From: Acidobacteriota bacterium
GTDB lineage: Bacteria; Acidobacteriota; Terriglobia; Acidiferrales; UBA7541
Direction of reading: 5' to 3'
NCBI GenBank assembly: GCA_023481105.1
Contig: JAMCWK010000127.1
Location: 1-58,217, forward strand
DNA: 58,217 bases
Positions 16,298 to 25,077 of the stretch are shown here, piece by piece (within the stretch, counting starts at the first letter, position 1; every line of letters starts with the position of its first letter). The notes beneath the pieces are model-generated. The model did no database searches. It was given only the letters and a program-made list of their open reading frames with translations, and was not told the DNA's origin. The position numbers and the translations under genes are program-made.

Positions 16298-16909
16298 ATG
16301 AGCAATCAAACAAAGGAAGGTGCTCCGGTGCGAACTTGCACTGTTCCCTCGCGTGACCATCGTGGATTCAGCATGTTGGAACTGCTGATTGTGATCGGCA
16401 TTATCCTGGTGATTAGCGCCATCGCATTTCCTTCCATCACCCGTACGATGCGCGGTTACCGTTTGAGCAGCATGGCTGCCAGAGTTACGGGCAATCTGCA
16501 ACTGGCGCGTTTCGACGCCGTACGCCTGAACCGCAGCAACCCGCCGCTCTCCTGGCGCATGATGGCCATGGCCAATCGCACGGTCGTTTGGGTGGACCGG
16601 AATAACAACGGCCAGCCCGATGCTACCGAGCCGCAGGATTCGTTTCCCCTCGAGATTCAGTTTCTCCCCGCAGGCACCGGATTGTCCCTGGCCTCGATGG
16701 GGTACGCCGCTACGCAGGTTTCGCCGGCAGCAGTGGCTTTCGATTCCCATGGCACCGTCAATTTCGGCGTGGGCGCTCCGGTGGTTTACGTTTTTGTCTT
16801 TGGCTATCCGAATCAGCCCAACGAGGGCTACGCTGCCGTAAGCGTGCTCCCTACAGGCAAGACGCAGCAATGGCGCGCCACGGCGAACGGGCCCTGGCAG
16901 AAAAGGTAG
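16298..16909 (+). CDS. Type IV prepilin-like protein, FimT/GspH type
   Basis: 203 residues. Class III (prepilin) signal: a charged leader ending DHRG, cleavage before FSMLELLIV with the conserved Glu5, then a 25-residue hydrophobic helix. The length and the G|FSMLE... pattern followed by a short soluble beta domain fit FimT/GspH minor pilins, which prime the pilus or pseudopilus tip. First gene of a four-gene pilin set, downstream of a sigma-54-like promoter. ATG 16298 is preferred over GTG 16271, which would only lengthen the leader. Confidence 0.85.
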   Translation: MSNQTKEGAPVRTCTVPSRDHRGFSMLELLIVIGIILVISAIAFPSITRTMRGYRLSSMAARVTGNLQLARFDAVRLNRSNPPLSWRMMAMANRTVVWVDRNNNGQPDATEPQDSFPLEIQFLPAGTGLSLASMGYAATQVSPAAVAFDSHGTVNFGVGAPVVYVFVFGYPNQPNEGYAAVSVLPTGKTQQWRATANGPWQKR

Positions 16910-16916
16910 GGAAGAA

Positions 16917-17480
16917 ATGCAATCCTGGAACCAACGCAAAACGGTGTTTCGCCCGGCACGCGCGCGGCAACTCGGCTTCACCATGGTGGAACTGCTCATC
17001 GCCATGGCCGTGCTGATGTTTGGCATCGCTGCTGTGGCCCAGTTGATACCCATCTCCATCCAGTCCAACATGCGCAACCGCTACGATTCCACGGCGGTCG
17101 TGGTGGCCGAGCGGCTGCTGAACCAAATGATTAGCCAGCCTCTAACCGCCACGCAGTTCACGGACATCGACGGCAACGTGAGGTTGCTGGGCGGAGCGGC
17201 CGGGCTCGTCGGCAATCCCGTCCAGGTTGTCAGCGCTATCCCCAATGGCGCGCTCAATTTGGTACGTGTCGATTTTGGCGTCAATGCAGTGGCTGGCTAC
17301 AACTTCATGTACACCAATCCCAACGACAGCATTGGCATTCCTTATGAAGTGCGCTGGACGGTGATCACCAACTTGTCCGGCGCCACGGTCGTTTCCAAGC
17401 GCATTCTCGTCGGCGTGTGGAAGCGCGATCCGCGCAACGTAACCGTGCCTGTCACGGTGGAAGCGTGGGTGCAGCGATGA
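16917..17480 (+). CDS. Type IV prepilin-like protein, PilV/GspI type
   Basis: 187 residues. Prepilin signal RQLG|FTMVELLIAMAVLMFGIAAVAQL with Glu5 and a continuous hydrophobic helix; the remaining 140 residues form a predicted beta-rich head ending RDPRNVTVPVTVEAWVQR. In gene order (FimT-, PilV-, PilW-, PilX-like) it is the second minor pilin. It starts 7 nt after the previous stop and its stop overlaps the next start by four bases. Confidence 0.83.
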   Translation: MQSWNQRKTVFRPARARQLGFTMVELLIAMAVLMFGIAAVAQLIPISIQSNMRNRYDSTAVVVAERLLNQMISQPLTATQFTDIDGNVRLLGGAAGLVGNPVQVVSAIPNGALNLVRVDFGVNAVAGYNFMYTNPNDSIGIPYEVRWTVITNLSGATVVSKRILVGVWKRDPRNVTVPVTVEAWVQR

Positions 17481-18238
17481 AACTCCACACTGCCAACCGG
17501 CGCGGTTTCTCGCTTCTTGAAATGCTCATTTCCGTCGCCGTATTCACCGTGGTGATGGCCGCCGTATTCGGCTTGCTGATCGCTTCCCAGCAGCGCTACC
17601 AGGCGGAGACGGATCGCATGGACACGTTTCAGGGTGCGCGCCAGGCCATGGACCTCATGGTGCGCGATATCCACATCGCCGGATACCCTCCCGCCAATAA
17701 TTTCAGTCCGGCAGTGATTGCCGCCAACCCCGAGCGCGTGGCTTTGCCCTTTGGCTGGAGCCCGAATTATCCGGCGACTCCCTGCACGGTTGGCGTCAAC
17801 TGCAACGCCATCGGCGGCCCGGCGCCGTTCGATTTGATTATCGAAACGGACGTCGATCCGCTGGCCAACAATGGCCTGGAGTGGGTCCGCTACCGCCTCA
17901 ACGGCACCGTGCTGGAGCGCGGCATGGCCACCAAAATCGCCGGTGCCGATCCCGAAAATTCCACGCAGGCCGTCATGGTTCCTTACGTTGAAAACGTAAT
18001 GAACAACACGACGGCAGCACAAATGGCTTTCTTGCAGGGCTTCTACCCGGGGCTTTTCCCGGGCAACACGCCCGTGCCCGTGTTCACCTATCAATTCGAC
18101 GCGGGGGCGGCCAACGTTTCGACCGCCATTCGCTCTGTGAACATTACCCTGATTGTTCTGGCGCGAAACGTAGACCCCAAGACGCGCCAGCCAATCGTCG
18201 TGACGCTCACCGGCTATTCGCGCCGGGTGAATCCGTAA
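17477..18238 (+). CDS. Type IV prepilin-like protein, PilW/GspJ type
   Basis: 253 residues. Prepilin signal NRRG|FSLLEMLISVAVFTVVMAAVFGLL with Glu5, then ARQAMDLMVRDIHIAGYPP, which is characteristic of PilW/GspJ (an 'R.am..i.rdir.AGy' element). The ATG overlaps the PilV-like stop (ATGA). Likely co-assembles with the other minor pilins in the inner membrane to initiate a type IV pilus or type II secretion pseudopilus. Confidence 0.85.
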   Translation: MKLHTANRRGFSLLEMLISVAVFTVVMAAVFGLLIASQQRYQAETDRMDTFQGARQAMDLMVRDIHIAGYPPANNFSPAVIAANPERVALPFGWSPNYPATPCTVGVNCNAIGGPAPFDLIIETDVDPLANNGLEWVRYRLNGTVLERGMATKIAGADPENSTQAVMVPYVENVMNNTTAAQMAFLQGFYPGLFPGNTPVPVFTYQFDAGAANVSTAIRSVNITLIVLARNVDPKTRQPIVVTLTGYSRRVNP

Positions 18239-18251
18239 AGGAAGGTCAATT

Positions 18252-19694
18252 ATGCGCTTCCCAATGAAAAACTCTGCGGCCCGCTCCCAGGCAGGCGTTG
18301 CCTTGCTGGTGGCCATCTTTGCGCTGCTGCTGATCAGCGGCGTGGCTGTGGCGTTGGTGGTGATGTCCGGCACGGAGACCTCCGTGGCCGCCAACTATCG
18401 CAGCACCACGCAAGCCTTCTACGCTGGCTATGCCGGGCTGGAGGAAGTGCGTGGCCGGCTCTGGCCGGGACATCCCAGCTCCCTCTTTTCGATTGCCAAT
18501 TTTCTGCCGGCCGTGGGCACCACTTTGCCAGTCGGGCAAGTTCGCTACATCCTGAATCCATCTCCGGGCGAAGTCGTCAGCCCTACCAATCTGGTGGCCA
18601 CCAATGCCTACGCCGACAATGAGTATCAGGTAGAGTTTGGCGCTGCGGTCACAGGCGCCACCGTGTTGACCACCGCCTCCATCTCCAATCTGGCCTTGGC
18701 CAATACCCCCGGCCCGCTATTCAAGTGGGTCCGCATCACGGCGAAGACCGAGCGCTCCAGCGGGATTGACATTAACGGCGACGGGGTCCTCGACAACGCG
18801 ATTCCCATCTTTTATGACGGCACCAATCAGAATCTCACCAGCACCGGACGCCAGGTATTTCGCGCCACGACCTTGGCTGTCATGCCCAATGGCAGCCGCC
18901 GCATCCTGCAGTACGATCTTTCCGCCGTGGTGCTGAACCTGCAATTCGCCTCCGCGCTGACTTTCGACGGGAATGGCTCTGCTCTTTTCCCGGCCAATTC
19001 CAACGTGTACACCGTCAACGGCAACGACGCCGCCTCCTGCGGTACGCCGCCCGATCCTGCTCGCCCCGCCCTCGGCGTGCTCTCCCCGGGCGACGATGCG
19101 GCCATCACGGCCGCCATTCCGCCCAACCGTCTCAGCAAGTACACCGGCAGCGGACCTGCGCCAGATGTGCAGAACGTCAGCGGCTCACTCTCTCCAAACA
19201 TGCAGACGGTTTCCAGCTTGGAAGCGCTGGTGGCCACGATTACCGCCAATGCCGATCAGGTCGTGCAAGGCCCGGCCGCCAGCTTGCCCAACTATGGCAC
19301 GGCCAATGCGCCGACGATTACGGTTGTGAATGGCGATTTGAATCTTCAGGGGCAGATAACTGGATACGGCATTCTTGTGGTGACTGGCAATTTCTCCGCC
19401 GGCGGTTCGGTCGGCTGGCGCGGCATCGTGCTGGTCATCGGCCAGGGCACCATGAGCGTCAGCGGCGGCGGCAACAATTCCTACGAAGGCGCCGTGCTGC
19501 TGGCTCGCACGCACAATGACGATCCCACTGGCGCGGGCGGTGGCAGCCTGCTCCCCGGCCCCGCACCCGGCCCCACACTTCTGGACTGGGCGGGCGGCGG
19601 CGGCAACGGCGTGCACTACGACAGTTGCACCATTCGCAATGCCACGAACAACGTCGTCTATCGCGTGCTATCGTTCCGTGAGGTTTCGGAGTAG
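18252..19694 (+). CDS. PilX/GspK-like pilus assembly protein with long exported domain
   Basis: 480 residues. N-terminal segment AGVALLVAIFALLLISGVAVALVV is a PilX_N-type hydrophobic helix that lacks the Glu5 of ordinary pilins, as GspK/PilX proteins do; ANYRSTTQAFYAGYAGLEE follows, a PilX-like 'A.y.AeaGle' element. The C-terminal third has hydrophobic beta repeats (VVNGDLNLQG, GYGILVVTGNF, GGSVGWRGIVLVIGQG), reminiscent of bactofilin-like beta-helix folds. Glycine-rich loops near the end. Fourth pilin gene; no PilY1 adhesin follows. Confidence 0.8.
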   Translation: MRFPMKNSAARSQAGVALLVAIFALLLISGVAVALVVMSGTETSVAANYRSTTQAFYAGYAGLEEVRGRLWPGHPSSLFSIANFLPAVGTTLPVGQVRYILNPSPGEVVSPTNLVATNAYADNEYQVEFGAAVTGATVLTTASISNLALANTPGPLFKWVRITAKTERSSGIDINGDGVLDNAIPIFYDGTNQNLTSTGRQVFRATTLAVMPNGSRRILQYDLSAVVLNLQFASALTFDGNGSALFPANSNVYTVNGNDAASCGTPPDPARPALGVLSPGDDAAITAAIPPNRLSKYTGSGPAPDVQNVSGSLSPNMQTVSSLEALVATITANADQVVQGPAASLPNYGTANAPTITVVNGDLNLQGQITGYGILVVTGNFSAGGSVGWRGIVLVIGQGTMSVSGGGNNSYEGAVLLARTHNDDPTGAGGGSLLPGPAPGPTLLDWAGGGGNGVHYDSCTIRNATNNVVYRVLSFREVSE

Positions 19695-19712
19695 AAATGG
19701 AGAGGTGCTTCC

Positions 19713-20261
19713 ATGAAGCGAATGATCCAAGCCCTGGTTACGGTATCAGCGCTGCTGCTGATGACCTGCGCCGCGGGCGCACAGCAGGCTCCGCCTCCTA
19801 AGCAGGAGCCCGCCAAGCCCAAGGTGAAAAAAGTCTGGAGCAATGACGACCTCGACACCTTGCGCCGCCCCGCCGACTCGTACGAGGAAGCGAAGCGCAA
19901 GAAAGCGGAAGAGGAAGCTGCGCAAGCCAAGGAAAAGGCCGCTGCGGACAAGGCTGCCGCTGCCGGAGAAAAGAAAGAAGAAAAGCCGGACTTTCTCCCC
20001 AAGACCGTCGAGGAAGCGGAGAAGCAACTGGGGGCGAAGCGCTATGAAATTGGCCAGCAATACGAGGCCATCGATCTCGTCAAGCTGGAAATGGCCAACG
20101 CCAAAACCGACGAGTCTCGCGCCGCCTTCCAGAAACGAATTGACCAACTGACGGCCACGCTCGATGAAGCCATTGCCGAAATGAAGGACATCGACAAGCG
20201 ACTCACCGAGCTCAAGTCCAAGCCGCCGGCTCCGGCCAAAGCGCCGCCTGCGAAGCCCTAG
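19713..20261 (+). CDS. Hypothetical exported coiled-coil protein of the pilin operon
   Basis: 182 residues, no named family recognised. Signal peptide MKRMIQALVTVSALLLMTCAAGAQ, a Lys/Pro linker, a short motif VWSNDDLDTLRRPADSYE, a highly charged Ala/Lys/Glu helix (residues 55-95) and a second coiled coil (about 105-165), then a Pro/Ala/Lys tail. It follows the PilX-like gene by 18 nt on the same strand, so it probably shares the operon. The motif and coiled coil suggest a periplasmic structural role; no more can be said. Confidence 0.7.
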   Translation: MKRMIQALVTVSALLLMTCAAGAQQAPPPKQEPAKPKVKKVWSNDDLDTLRRPADSYEEAKRKKAEEEAAQAKEKAAADKAAAAGEKKEEKPDFLPKTVEEAEKQLGAKRYEIGQQYEAIDLVKLEMANAKTDESRAAFQKRIDQLTATLDEAIAEMKDIDKRLTELKSKPPAPAKAPPAKP

Positions 20262-20404
20262 CTACCGTGCGTTGCTGTCCGCCCCGGCGCACAGCGACGC
20301 ACTCGGTGCTTTGCACATTCTTGAATTTCACAAGCTAGTCATCAGAAGTGTTTCAGAATAGTGCCGCGCAGGAATTTCCTTCCCCAACCCCCAACCCCTT
20401 TTTT

Positions 20405-21637
20405 TTAATTTGGCTTGATCTTCGTCGTGAATCCCGTCTGCACCGTCGGCGGCGTGCACACATCGTTCGTGGCGTTCTGCGAGCACAGCGCATCGAGCGC
20501 ATTGGAAATGTCCGAGGAAGTCGTCGGGCTGTCCAGCGGCTCCACGAAAATCTTATAGCTCCGGTTCACCGGCAAGCCCTCAATCTTGTAGTAGCCATCA
20601 AAGTTGCTGGGCAATTGCTGCCCCGGCGTGCATGACCATCCTCCCATCGTCCCTGCCACCACCGCGCCCGTCGCCGCATCCACCGCCACCACGTGCGCCC
20701 CGAAAATTCCCGTCACCGGCCGCGCCGGTTGTGGCTTGCCCGCCGTTGCGGATGGTATCAACGCTAGCGTCAGCGGGTTCGCTGGCAGGATGAACCCGCT
20801 GATAGAGCCGATGTTCGGATTCGCCGCGTTCGGATACAGCACGCGCATTCCCGCACGGTCGTCGTCCGCCAGCGGCAAGTCGCAGACGGATCCCGACGCG
20901 CAGCGCACTCCGCCGGTGATGATGCCTCGCCCAGCGAACGGATACATCATTGCTCGCATCACCCCGGAGTGGCTGAACCCAAAGAAGTGTCCCAGTTCGT
21001 GGATCAGCACCGATTCCAAATCGAACGCATTCGGATTGGCGGCCAGCGCCTCGCGCGTCGCAAAAGTGATGCTCGAGGAGTTGTTGCGAAAATAGATGTC
21101 CGCATCCACGATTTCGCCAATGATTGTTGTGTTCGGGTGATTTGGCACCGGAGCTGGGCCGATCTGGTCATAAGAATTCGCGATGGTGAACGCCAGGACT
21201 CCTCCCGAAAACGCAGAATGCGATTGGTTGAAGCAAATTGAATTCAGCCCATCTTGGAAATTACAGATATTCGGGGTTGCTGTCTGCGTCAACGCGCCCA
21301 GCGAAGCTGGCGTCAGCGTCGTACCCACCGGCGCATCCACGCTCGTCCACACGTCGAACGAATTCCGGATGGCCCGGTCAACCTGCTGGATGGCCGTTTC
21401 CGGTGGAGTCAGTTGCGTAATTACGCTCGTCGGTAGAGAAGTGCTCCACTGCCGGTCCACAATTCCCGGCGTGGTGGCTGCCCAGCGTTGCGGCACGGGG
21501 CAGCTTCCGCTCGCGGCGATATTGCGGTTCAGCACGTAGGCCTCCGCGTTCGGCGGCAGCGCAGGCTGCACCAGCACGGCCAGTGCCAGCAGGCACGCAG
21601 CAGCTCGTCTTACGTTTGGTGTCTCGCTTCGCTTCAT
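20405..21637 (-). CDS. Secreted matrixin-type (metzincin) zinc metalloprotease
   Basis: 410 residues. Zinc motif HELGHFFGFSH at residues 213-223 is a complete metzincin HExxHxxGxxH, followed by a Met-turn (GVMRAMMYP). A signal peptide is present (about residues 1-33). Before the active site is a typical matrixin region with IVDADIYFRN. The C-terminal third (from about residue 285) looks like a separate beta domain with a carboxypeptidase-regulatory-like VDAATGAVVAGTMGG segment. It overlaps the preceding 187-residue gene by four bases and follows the Ig-like protein gene, forming a three-gene secreted module. Substrate unknown. Confidence 0.85.
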   Translation of the reverse strand: MKRSETPNVRRAAACLLALAVLVQPALPPNAEAYVLNRNIAASGSCPVPQRWAATTPGIVDRQWSTSLPTSVITQLTPPETAIQQVDRAIRNSFDVWTSVDAPVGTTLTPASLGALTQTATPNICNFQDGLNSICFNQSHSAFSGGVLAFTIANSYDQIGPAPVPNHPNTTIIGEIVDADIYFRNNSSSITFATREALAANPNAFDLESVLIHELGHFFGFSHSGVMRAMMYPFAGRGIITGGVRCASGSVCDLPLADDDRAGMRVLYPNAANPNIGSISGFILPANPLTLALIPSATAGKPQPARPVTGIFGAHVVAVDAATGAVVAGTMGGWSCTPGQQLPSNFDGYYKIEGLPVNRSYKIFVEPLDSPTTSSDISNALDALCSQNATNDVCTPPTVQTGFTTKIKPN

Positions 21638-22197
21638 GGCAGCCTGCCTGTCCGCTGCCGCTCCACGGCTTCCCGCACGCGCAGTCGAAACGTCTCCACG
21701 GGCATGTGGCGCACGCCGCTCACTTTGAACTGCCGCGTCGTCGGGTCATACACGGCGTGCGCTGCTGAATCCTGCGTTACGCTTTCCTGGCCGGTCTGCG
21801 TATCCCGCTGCACACGGAACGTTCCCTGCACCCAGCTCGTCACCGTCAGGTCCCCTTCGCGCGTCGGTTCCAGAAACAGAAAAACATCCTCGCCCGTGCG
21901 GAATTGCGGCACGCCGTCCACTGTGGCCTTCATGTGTCCCACTTTGCCGCCCAGCAACCGCACGCTGATTTGCCGCGGCGCGCTTCCCTTGAGCGTCTCG
22001 GTCACTTCGAAAGTCGTGAACGTCCAGATGTAACCGCCGTCCAGCCGCGCCTCGCTGGCCACGCATTTCCCGCGCGCCACCACGCGCGCCGCGCGCGTCA
22101 GTTCATCTAGGTCCATCTTCAAAATCGTCGTCGCCGCGGCGGAAAGCGCTAGAATCAGCGTCGCCACAGGCACCCAAAGCACTCCTCGCCGTTTCAT
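21634..22197 (-). CDS. Hypothetical exported protein, partner of the matrixin-like protease
   Basis: 187 residues. N-terminal signal/anchor MKRRGVLWVPVATLILALSAAA. The mature part starts LDELTRAARVVARGKCVAS and includes FEVTETLKGSAP, VRLLGGKVG and FRTGEDVFLFLEP; this order (a beta-barrel-like 'conduit' with LKG and GE.v.lFL elements) recurs in unnamed secreted proteins found beside metalloproteases in soil bacteria, from memory. It sits 3 nt after the Ig-like gene and its stop overlaps the protease start, so the three are surely one transcript. Function unknown. Confidence 0.7.
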   Translation of the reverse strand: MKRRGVLWVPVATLILALSAAATTILKMDLDELTRAARVVARGKCVASEARLDGGYIWTFTTFEVTETLKGSAPRQISVRLLGGKVGHMKATVDGVPQFRTGEDVFLFLEPTREGDLTVTSWVQGTFRVQRDTQTGQESVTQDSAAHAVYDPTTRQFKVSGVRHMPVETFRLRVREAVERQRTGRLP

Positions 22198-22199
22198 CT

Positions 22200-24902
22200 T
22201 CACTTCACCTCGATACCGCCCACCAGAGCGGCCTTCTCCCGGTTCTTGTTCTCCACAAAAATCGTCCGCGGCCCGAGCTGGCTCGTACTCCCGACTCGAA
22301 GCGTGATTTTGATTGTGCAACCGGGAGCACCGATACTCGTGACGCTCAAGATCGTGATGTCGTTGGGGCTCGGCCCGCTGATAGTAAAAGTATCCGTGGG
22401 CAACAGGCTGGGCGCGCCCACGATGGTGCTTCCAACGCCGATGTCGAAGTCCTGCGTGCTAGCCTGTGGTCGCGTGAGTATGACGCCTGTGCCGGTTAGG
22501 CTGCACGAGTTTCCTGTGACGACACCAACTTGATCGATGTTGTAATGTTCGTTCTGGCTTCCCGCCGTCGTTGGCTCCACCACTTGAATGTCCTGTCCGG
22601 TCGCATCCGGGCTTGCCGTTGTCAGCGTGACCACCGGCACCGACGCGTCGTTGATATCCCTGCTCTGCGACGTCGCGTCCAGCACCTTCAGCGCCACCTG
22701 GTTGGACACGGAATTGTCCGGGTTCCTGATTTGCACGCCATAGTCGCCCGGATTGGTCACGCTTGACGCTGGGATCGTCGCTGTACACAAGGTCGTGCCG
22801 GTGCCGCAGTTAGTGGTGAGGTTGTTCCCATTGAAAATGATCGTGGACCCGGGCCCCGGTGAGCTTGCGGCAAACAGCAGCCCTTGCACCCGGATGGCGA
22901 AATCGGTGCTGCTCACCGTCAGCGCGGTAATGCTGGCCGGAGAAATCTTGCTGATAAACGCCCCCGCGGCGACGGTCAGTGTGCCGCTAGCGCTCTGCAA
23001 CGGGTCATCCACGCTCGTGGCCGTCACGGTGACTGCACCGGCCGGTGCGGAGGCTGGTGCGGTGTAGAGCCCGCTTCCGTCAATGGTGCCCACCGTGGCG
23101 TTGCCGCCCGGGATGCCGTTCACGCTCCACGTCACCGCCTGATTCACTGTCCCCACCACGCTGGCGACAAATTGCTGCGTCCCGTTGGTCGGCAGTGTGG
23201 ATGTGCCGGGCGACACATTGACCGTCACGTTCGCTGCTACCGTCATGCTGGCGGTAGTGAACTTGGAGGTGTCCGCCTGGCTGCGCATTTCAATTGTCAC
23301 GCTGCCTGCGGGCACAACGGCGGGCGCCAGGTAATCCACCTTGAACGGCGTGGCGGGAGCGCCGGATTGTGTCACTGCCGTTTGCGTGCACGGGGTCCCG
23401 TCGAGCGCCTGCGTGCAAATCTGCCCCACGATTGTGTCGCCACCCAGCACGCCATTGACGCGCCACTCCACGGCGTTGGCCACCGGCGCAGTTCCTGTAG
23501 ATGTCCGAACCAGCACTGCATCCAGCGTTTGCCGGTGATTCACTGCGCGCGTCGCCCCGCTCGGGGTCAAACTCGGTTGAATCGTGCTGAAAAACGTCGG
23601 TGTCACGCTGGCGGTCTTGGTGATGTCCGCCACGCTCGTTGCCGTAATCGTGATCGCCGTGCTCGGGATGGTTATCGGCGCGGTGTAAATTACAGGGATC
23701 GACCCGACCACGGGGCCCGGGTTGGAAATCGAGCCGCAAGGATTGCCCGGGTTGCCGCAGCCCACGCCGGAGATACTCCACGTGACGTCTTGATTCTGCG
23801 TCCCGCCGACATTCGCCGTGAAATTCTGCTGCTCTTCAATTTCCATGTTCAGCGAAGCGGGCGAAATGGCCACAAGGATGATTGAATTAATCGTTATCGC
23901 TGGCGTTGTTTGTCCCTTGGATGTGTCTGCCACCGCAATCGCGGTAATCGTGATTTGCGGCGGCGACGGTGCCAGGTTCGGCGCTGTGTACAGCCCGGTC
24001 TGATCAATCGTGCCGCACGCCGTGCCCGCGCACCCCGGCCCGCTCACGCTCCAATTCACGGCTGTGCTCGGATTTGAGCCGGGCACTGGTGAGAAAATCG
24101 TCACAAACTGAAATGACTTGGCATTATCAATCGTGTTTCCCGCCGGGCCAATAATCGAGAACGTGAAATTCGCCACGATGCGCAGCGTCAGCGTTGCGAA
24201 CTTCGAGGGATCCGCCACGCTGGTCGCCGTCACCGTCACGTCGCGGTTCGGCGTGGGCGGCAGAATCCCCGGCGCGGTGAACAGCCCGCTCACCAAATTG
24301 ATTGTTCCGCACTCCGCGCCCGCGCAACCGTTGCCGGAAACACTCCAATTGACACTCGGGTCCGCGCCGTTTCCTGTGCTTGTGATTGCGGCAGTCGCTT
24401 GCTGCGGCGCGCCCAATTCCACGCTGGCATTTTGCGCGGGTGCGGTGATGCTCACTACCACGTCGCTCGTCACCGTCACCGAGGCCGAGCCGAAGCTGGC
24501 CGGGCTGGCTACGCTGGTAGCGCGAATCGTCACGCTGGCAGGAGAGGGAAGAATAGATGGCCCGCGGTAGAGCCCGTTCGCGTCAATCGTGCCCAGCGTG
24601 GCGTTGCCGCCGCTGATGCCGTTCACGCTCCACGTCACCGCCGTACTTGACGCATTAGTAACCGTTGCGGTGAACTGTTGCGTCGCGCCCAGCAACACGC
24701 TTTGCGTCGCGGGCGCCACCGTCACGCTCACCGGAGGAGGCGGGGGAGGCGGAGGCGATCCTCCACCACCGCCGCCGCACGCCGCATTCATCGCCACGAG
24801 CGCCAGCGCGAGCGCCATGGCCGCGGCTCGGCGGCGCAATGTCTGGATTCCCAGGCGTTTCGCAACAGCAAGCAGAAGTTCGTTCAAGTGCGCAAGCCCC
24901 AC
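22200..24902 (-). CDS. Large exported Ig-like-repeat protein (probable lipoprotein)
   Basis: About 900 residues. After a hydrophobic stretch MALALALVAMNAAC and a Gly6/Pro8 low-complexity hinge, it is built of roughly eight bacterial Ig-like (Big_2-type) repeats of about 85-100 residues, each with V-P..Q-x-F-x-A-x-V and V-T-W-S-V-x-G followed by G-T-I-D-x-x-G-L-Y-x-A-P. A TIG/IPT-like domain (ISPASITALTVSSTDFAI, IIFNGNN) and a final beta domain close the protein. The cysteine before Gly6 suggests lipidation, though the -3 residue is Asn rather than Leu. Start is uncertain: GTG 24902 is used; ATG 25019 would read through repeat DNA and ATG 24818 gives a very short signal. Likely a surface stalk or adhesin, expressed with the protease. 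Confidence 0.78.
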   Translation of the reverse strand: MGLAHLNELLLAVAKRLGIQTLRRRAAAMALALALVAMNAACGGGGGGSPPPPPPPPVSVTVAPATQSVLLGATQQFTATVTNASSTAVTWSVNGISGGNATLGTIDANGLYRGPSILPSPASVTIRATSVASPASFGSASVTVTSDVVVSITAPAQNASVELGAPQQATAAITSTGNGADPSVNWSVSGNGCAGAECGTINLVSGLFTAPGILPPTPNRDVTVTATSVADPSKFATLTLRIVANFTFSIIGPAGNTIDNAKSFQFVTIFSPVPGSNPSTAVNWSVSGPGCAGTACGTIDQTGLYTAPNLAPSPPQITITAIAVADTSKGQTTPAITINSIILVAISPASLNMEIEEQQNFTANVGGTQNQDVTWSISGVGCGNPGNPCGSISNPGPVVGSIPVIYTAPITIPSTAITITATSVADITKTASVTPTFFSTIQPSLTPSGATRAVNHRQTLDAVLVRTSTGTAPVANAVEWRVNGVLGGDTIVGQICTQALDGTPCTQTAVTQSGAPATPFKVDYLAPAVVPAGSVTIEMRSQADTSKFTTASMTVAANVTVNVSPGTSTLPTNGTQQFVASVVGTVNQAVTWSVNGIPGGNATVGTIDGSGLYTAPASAPAGAVTVTATSVDDPLQSASGTLTVAAGAFISKISPASITALTVSSTDFAIRVQGLLFAASSPGPGSTIIFNGNNLTTNCGTGTTLCTATIPASSVTNPGDYGVQIRNPDNSVSNQVALKVLDATSQSRDINDASVPVVTLTTASPDATGQDIQVVEPTTAGSQNEHYNIDQVGVVTGNSCSLTGTGVILTRPQASTQDFDIGVGSTIVGAPSLLPTDTFTISGPSPNDITILSVTSIGAPGCTIKITLRVGSTSQLGPRTIFVENKNREKAALVGGIEVK

Positions 24903-24974
24903 CCAGAGGGTAACCGAGATATTACCATAACTATTCGAACCCCATTTTCCACTTCGAGTTGCTCCGCATTTCTG

Positions 24975-25010
24975 CCTATTTTCTCTTTTCCATTTTCTAT
25001 TTTCGTCTCG
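24975..25010 (-). repeat. Third copy of the A-tract dispersed repeat
   Basis: On the minus strand this matches the repeat at 12565-12593 at about 30 of 32 positions, 12.4 kb away. It lies in the divergent gap before the Ig-like protein gene. Next to it (25041-25063) is a second repeat type, CGAATATCGAGTTTCGAATT, related copies of which occur at 36461-36480 and 39465-39495. Confidence 0.65.
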
Positions 25011-25064
25011 AAGCATCACGCCGCCTTATTCTTGGTCCGCCGAATATCGAGTTTCGAATTTCGC

Positions 25065-25070
25065 TATAAT
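25065..25070 (+). promoter_or_regulatory. TATAAT box 7 nt before the ATG (leaderless candidate)
   Basis: A perfect TATAAT is followed by CCTTTGC and ATG. Transcription from such a box would begin at or next to the A of the ATG. No -35 match and no Shine-Dalgarno are visible. Confidence 0.5.
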
Positions 25071-25077
25071 CCTTTGC

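Noticed and set aside
16298-19694. Assignment of the four prepilin genes firmly to a type II secretion system (GspH-I-J-K)
   Set aside because: The order fits both GspHIJK and FimT-PilVWX; the PilX-like start and lack of gsp genes nearby favour type IV pili, but neither can be proven here, so a neutral name is used.
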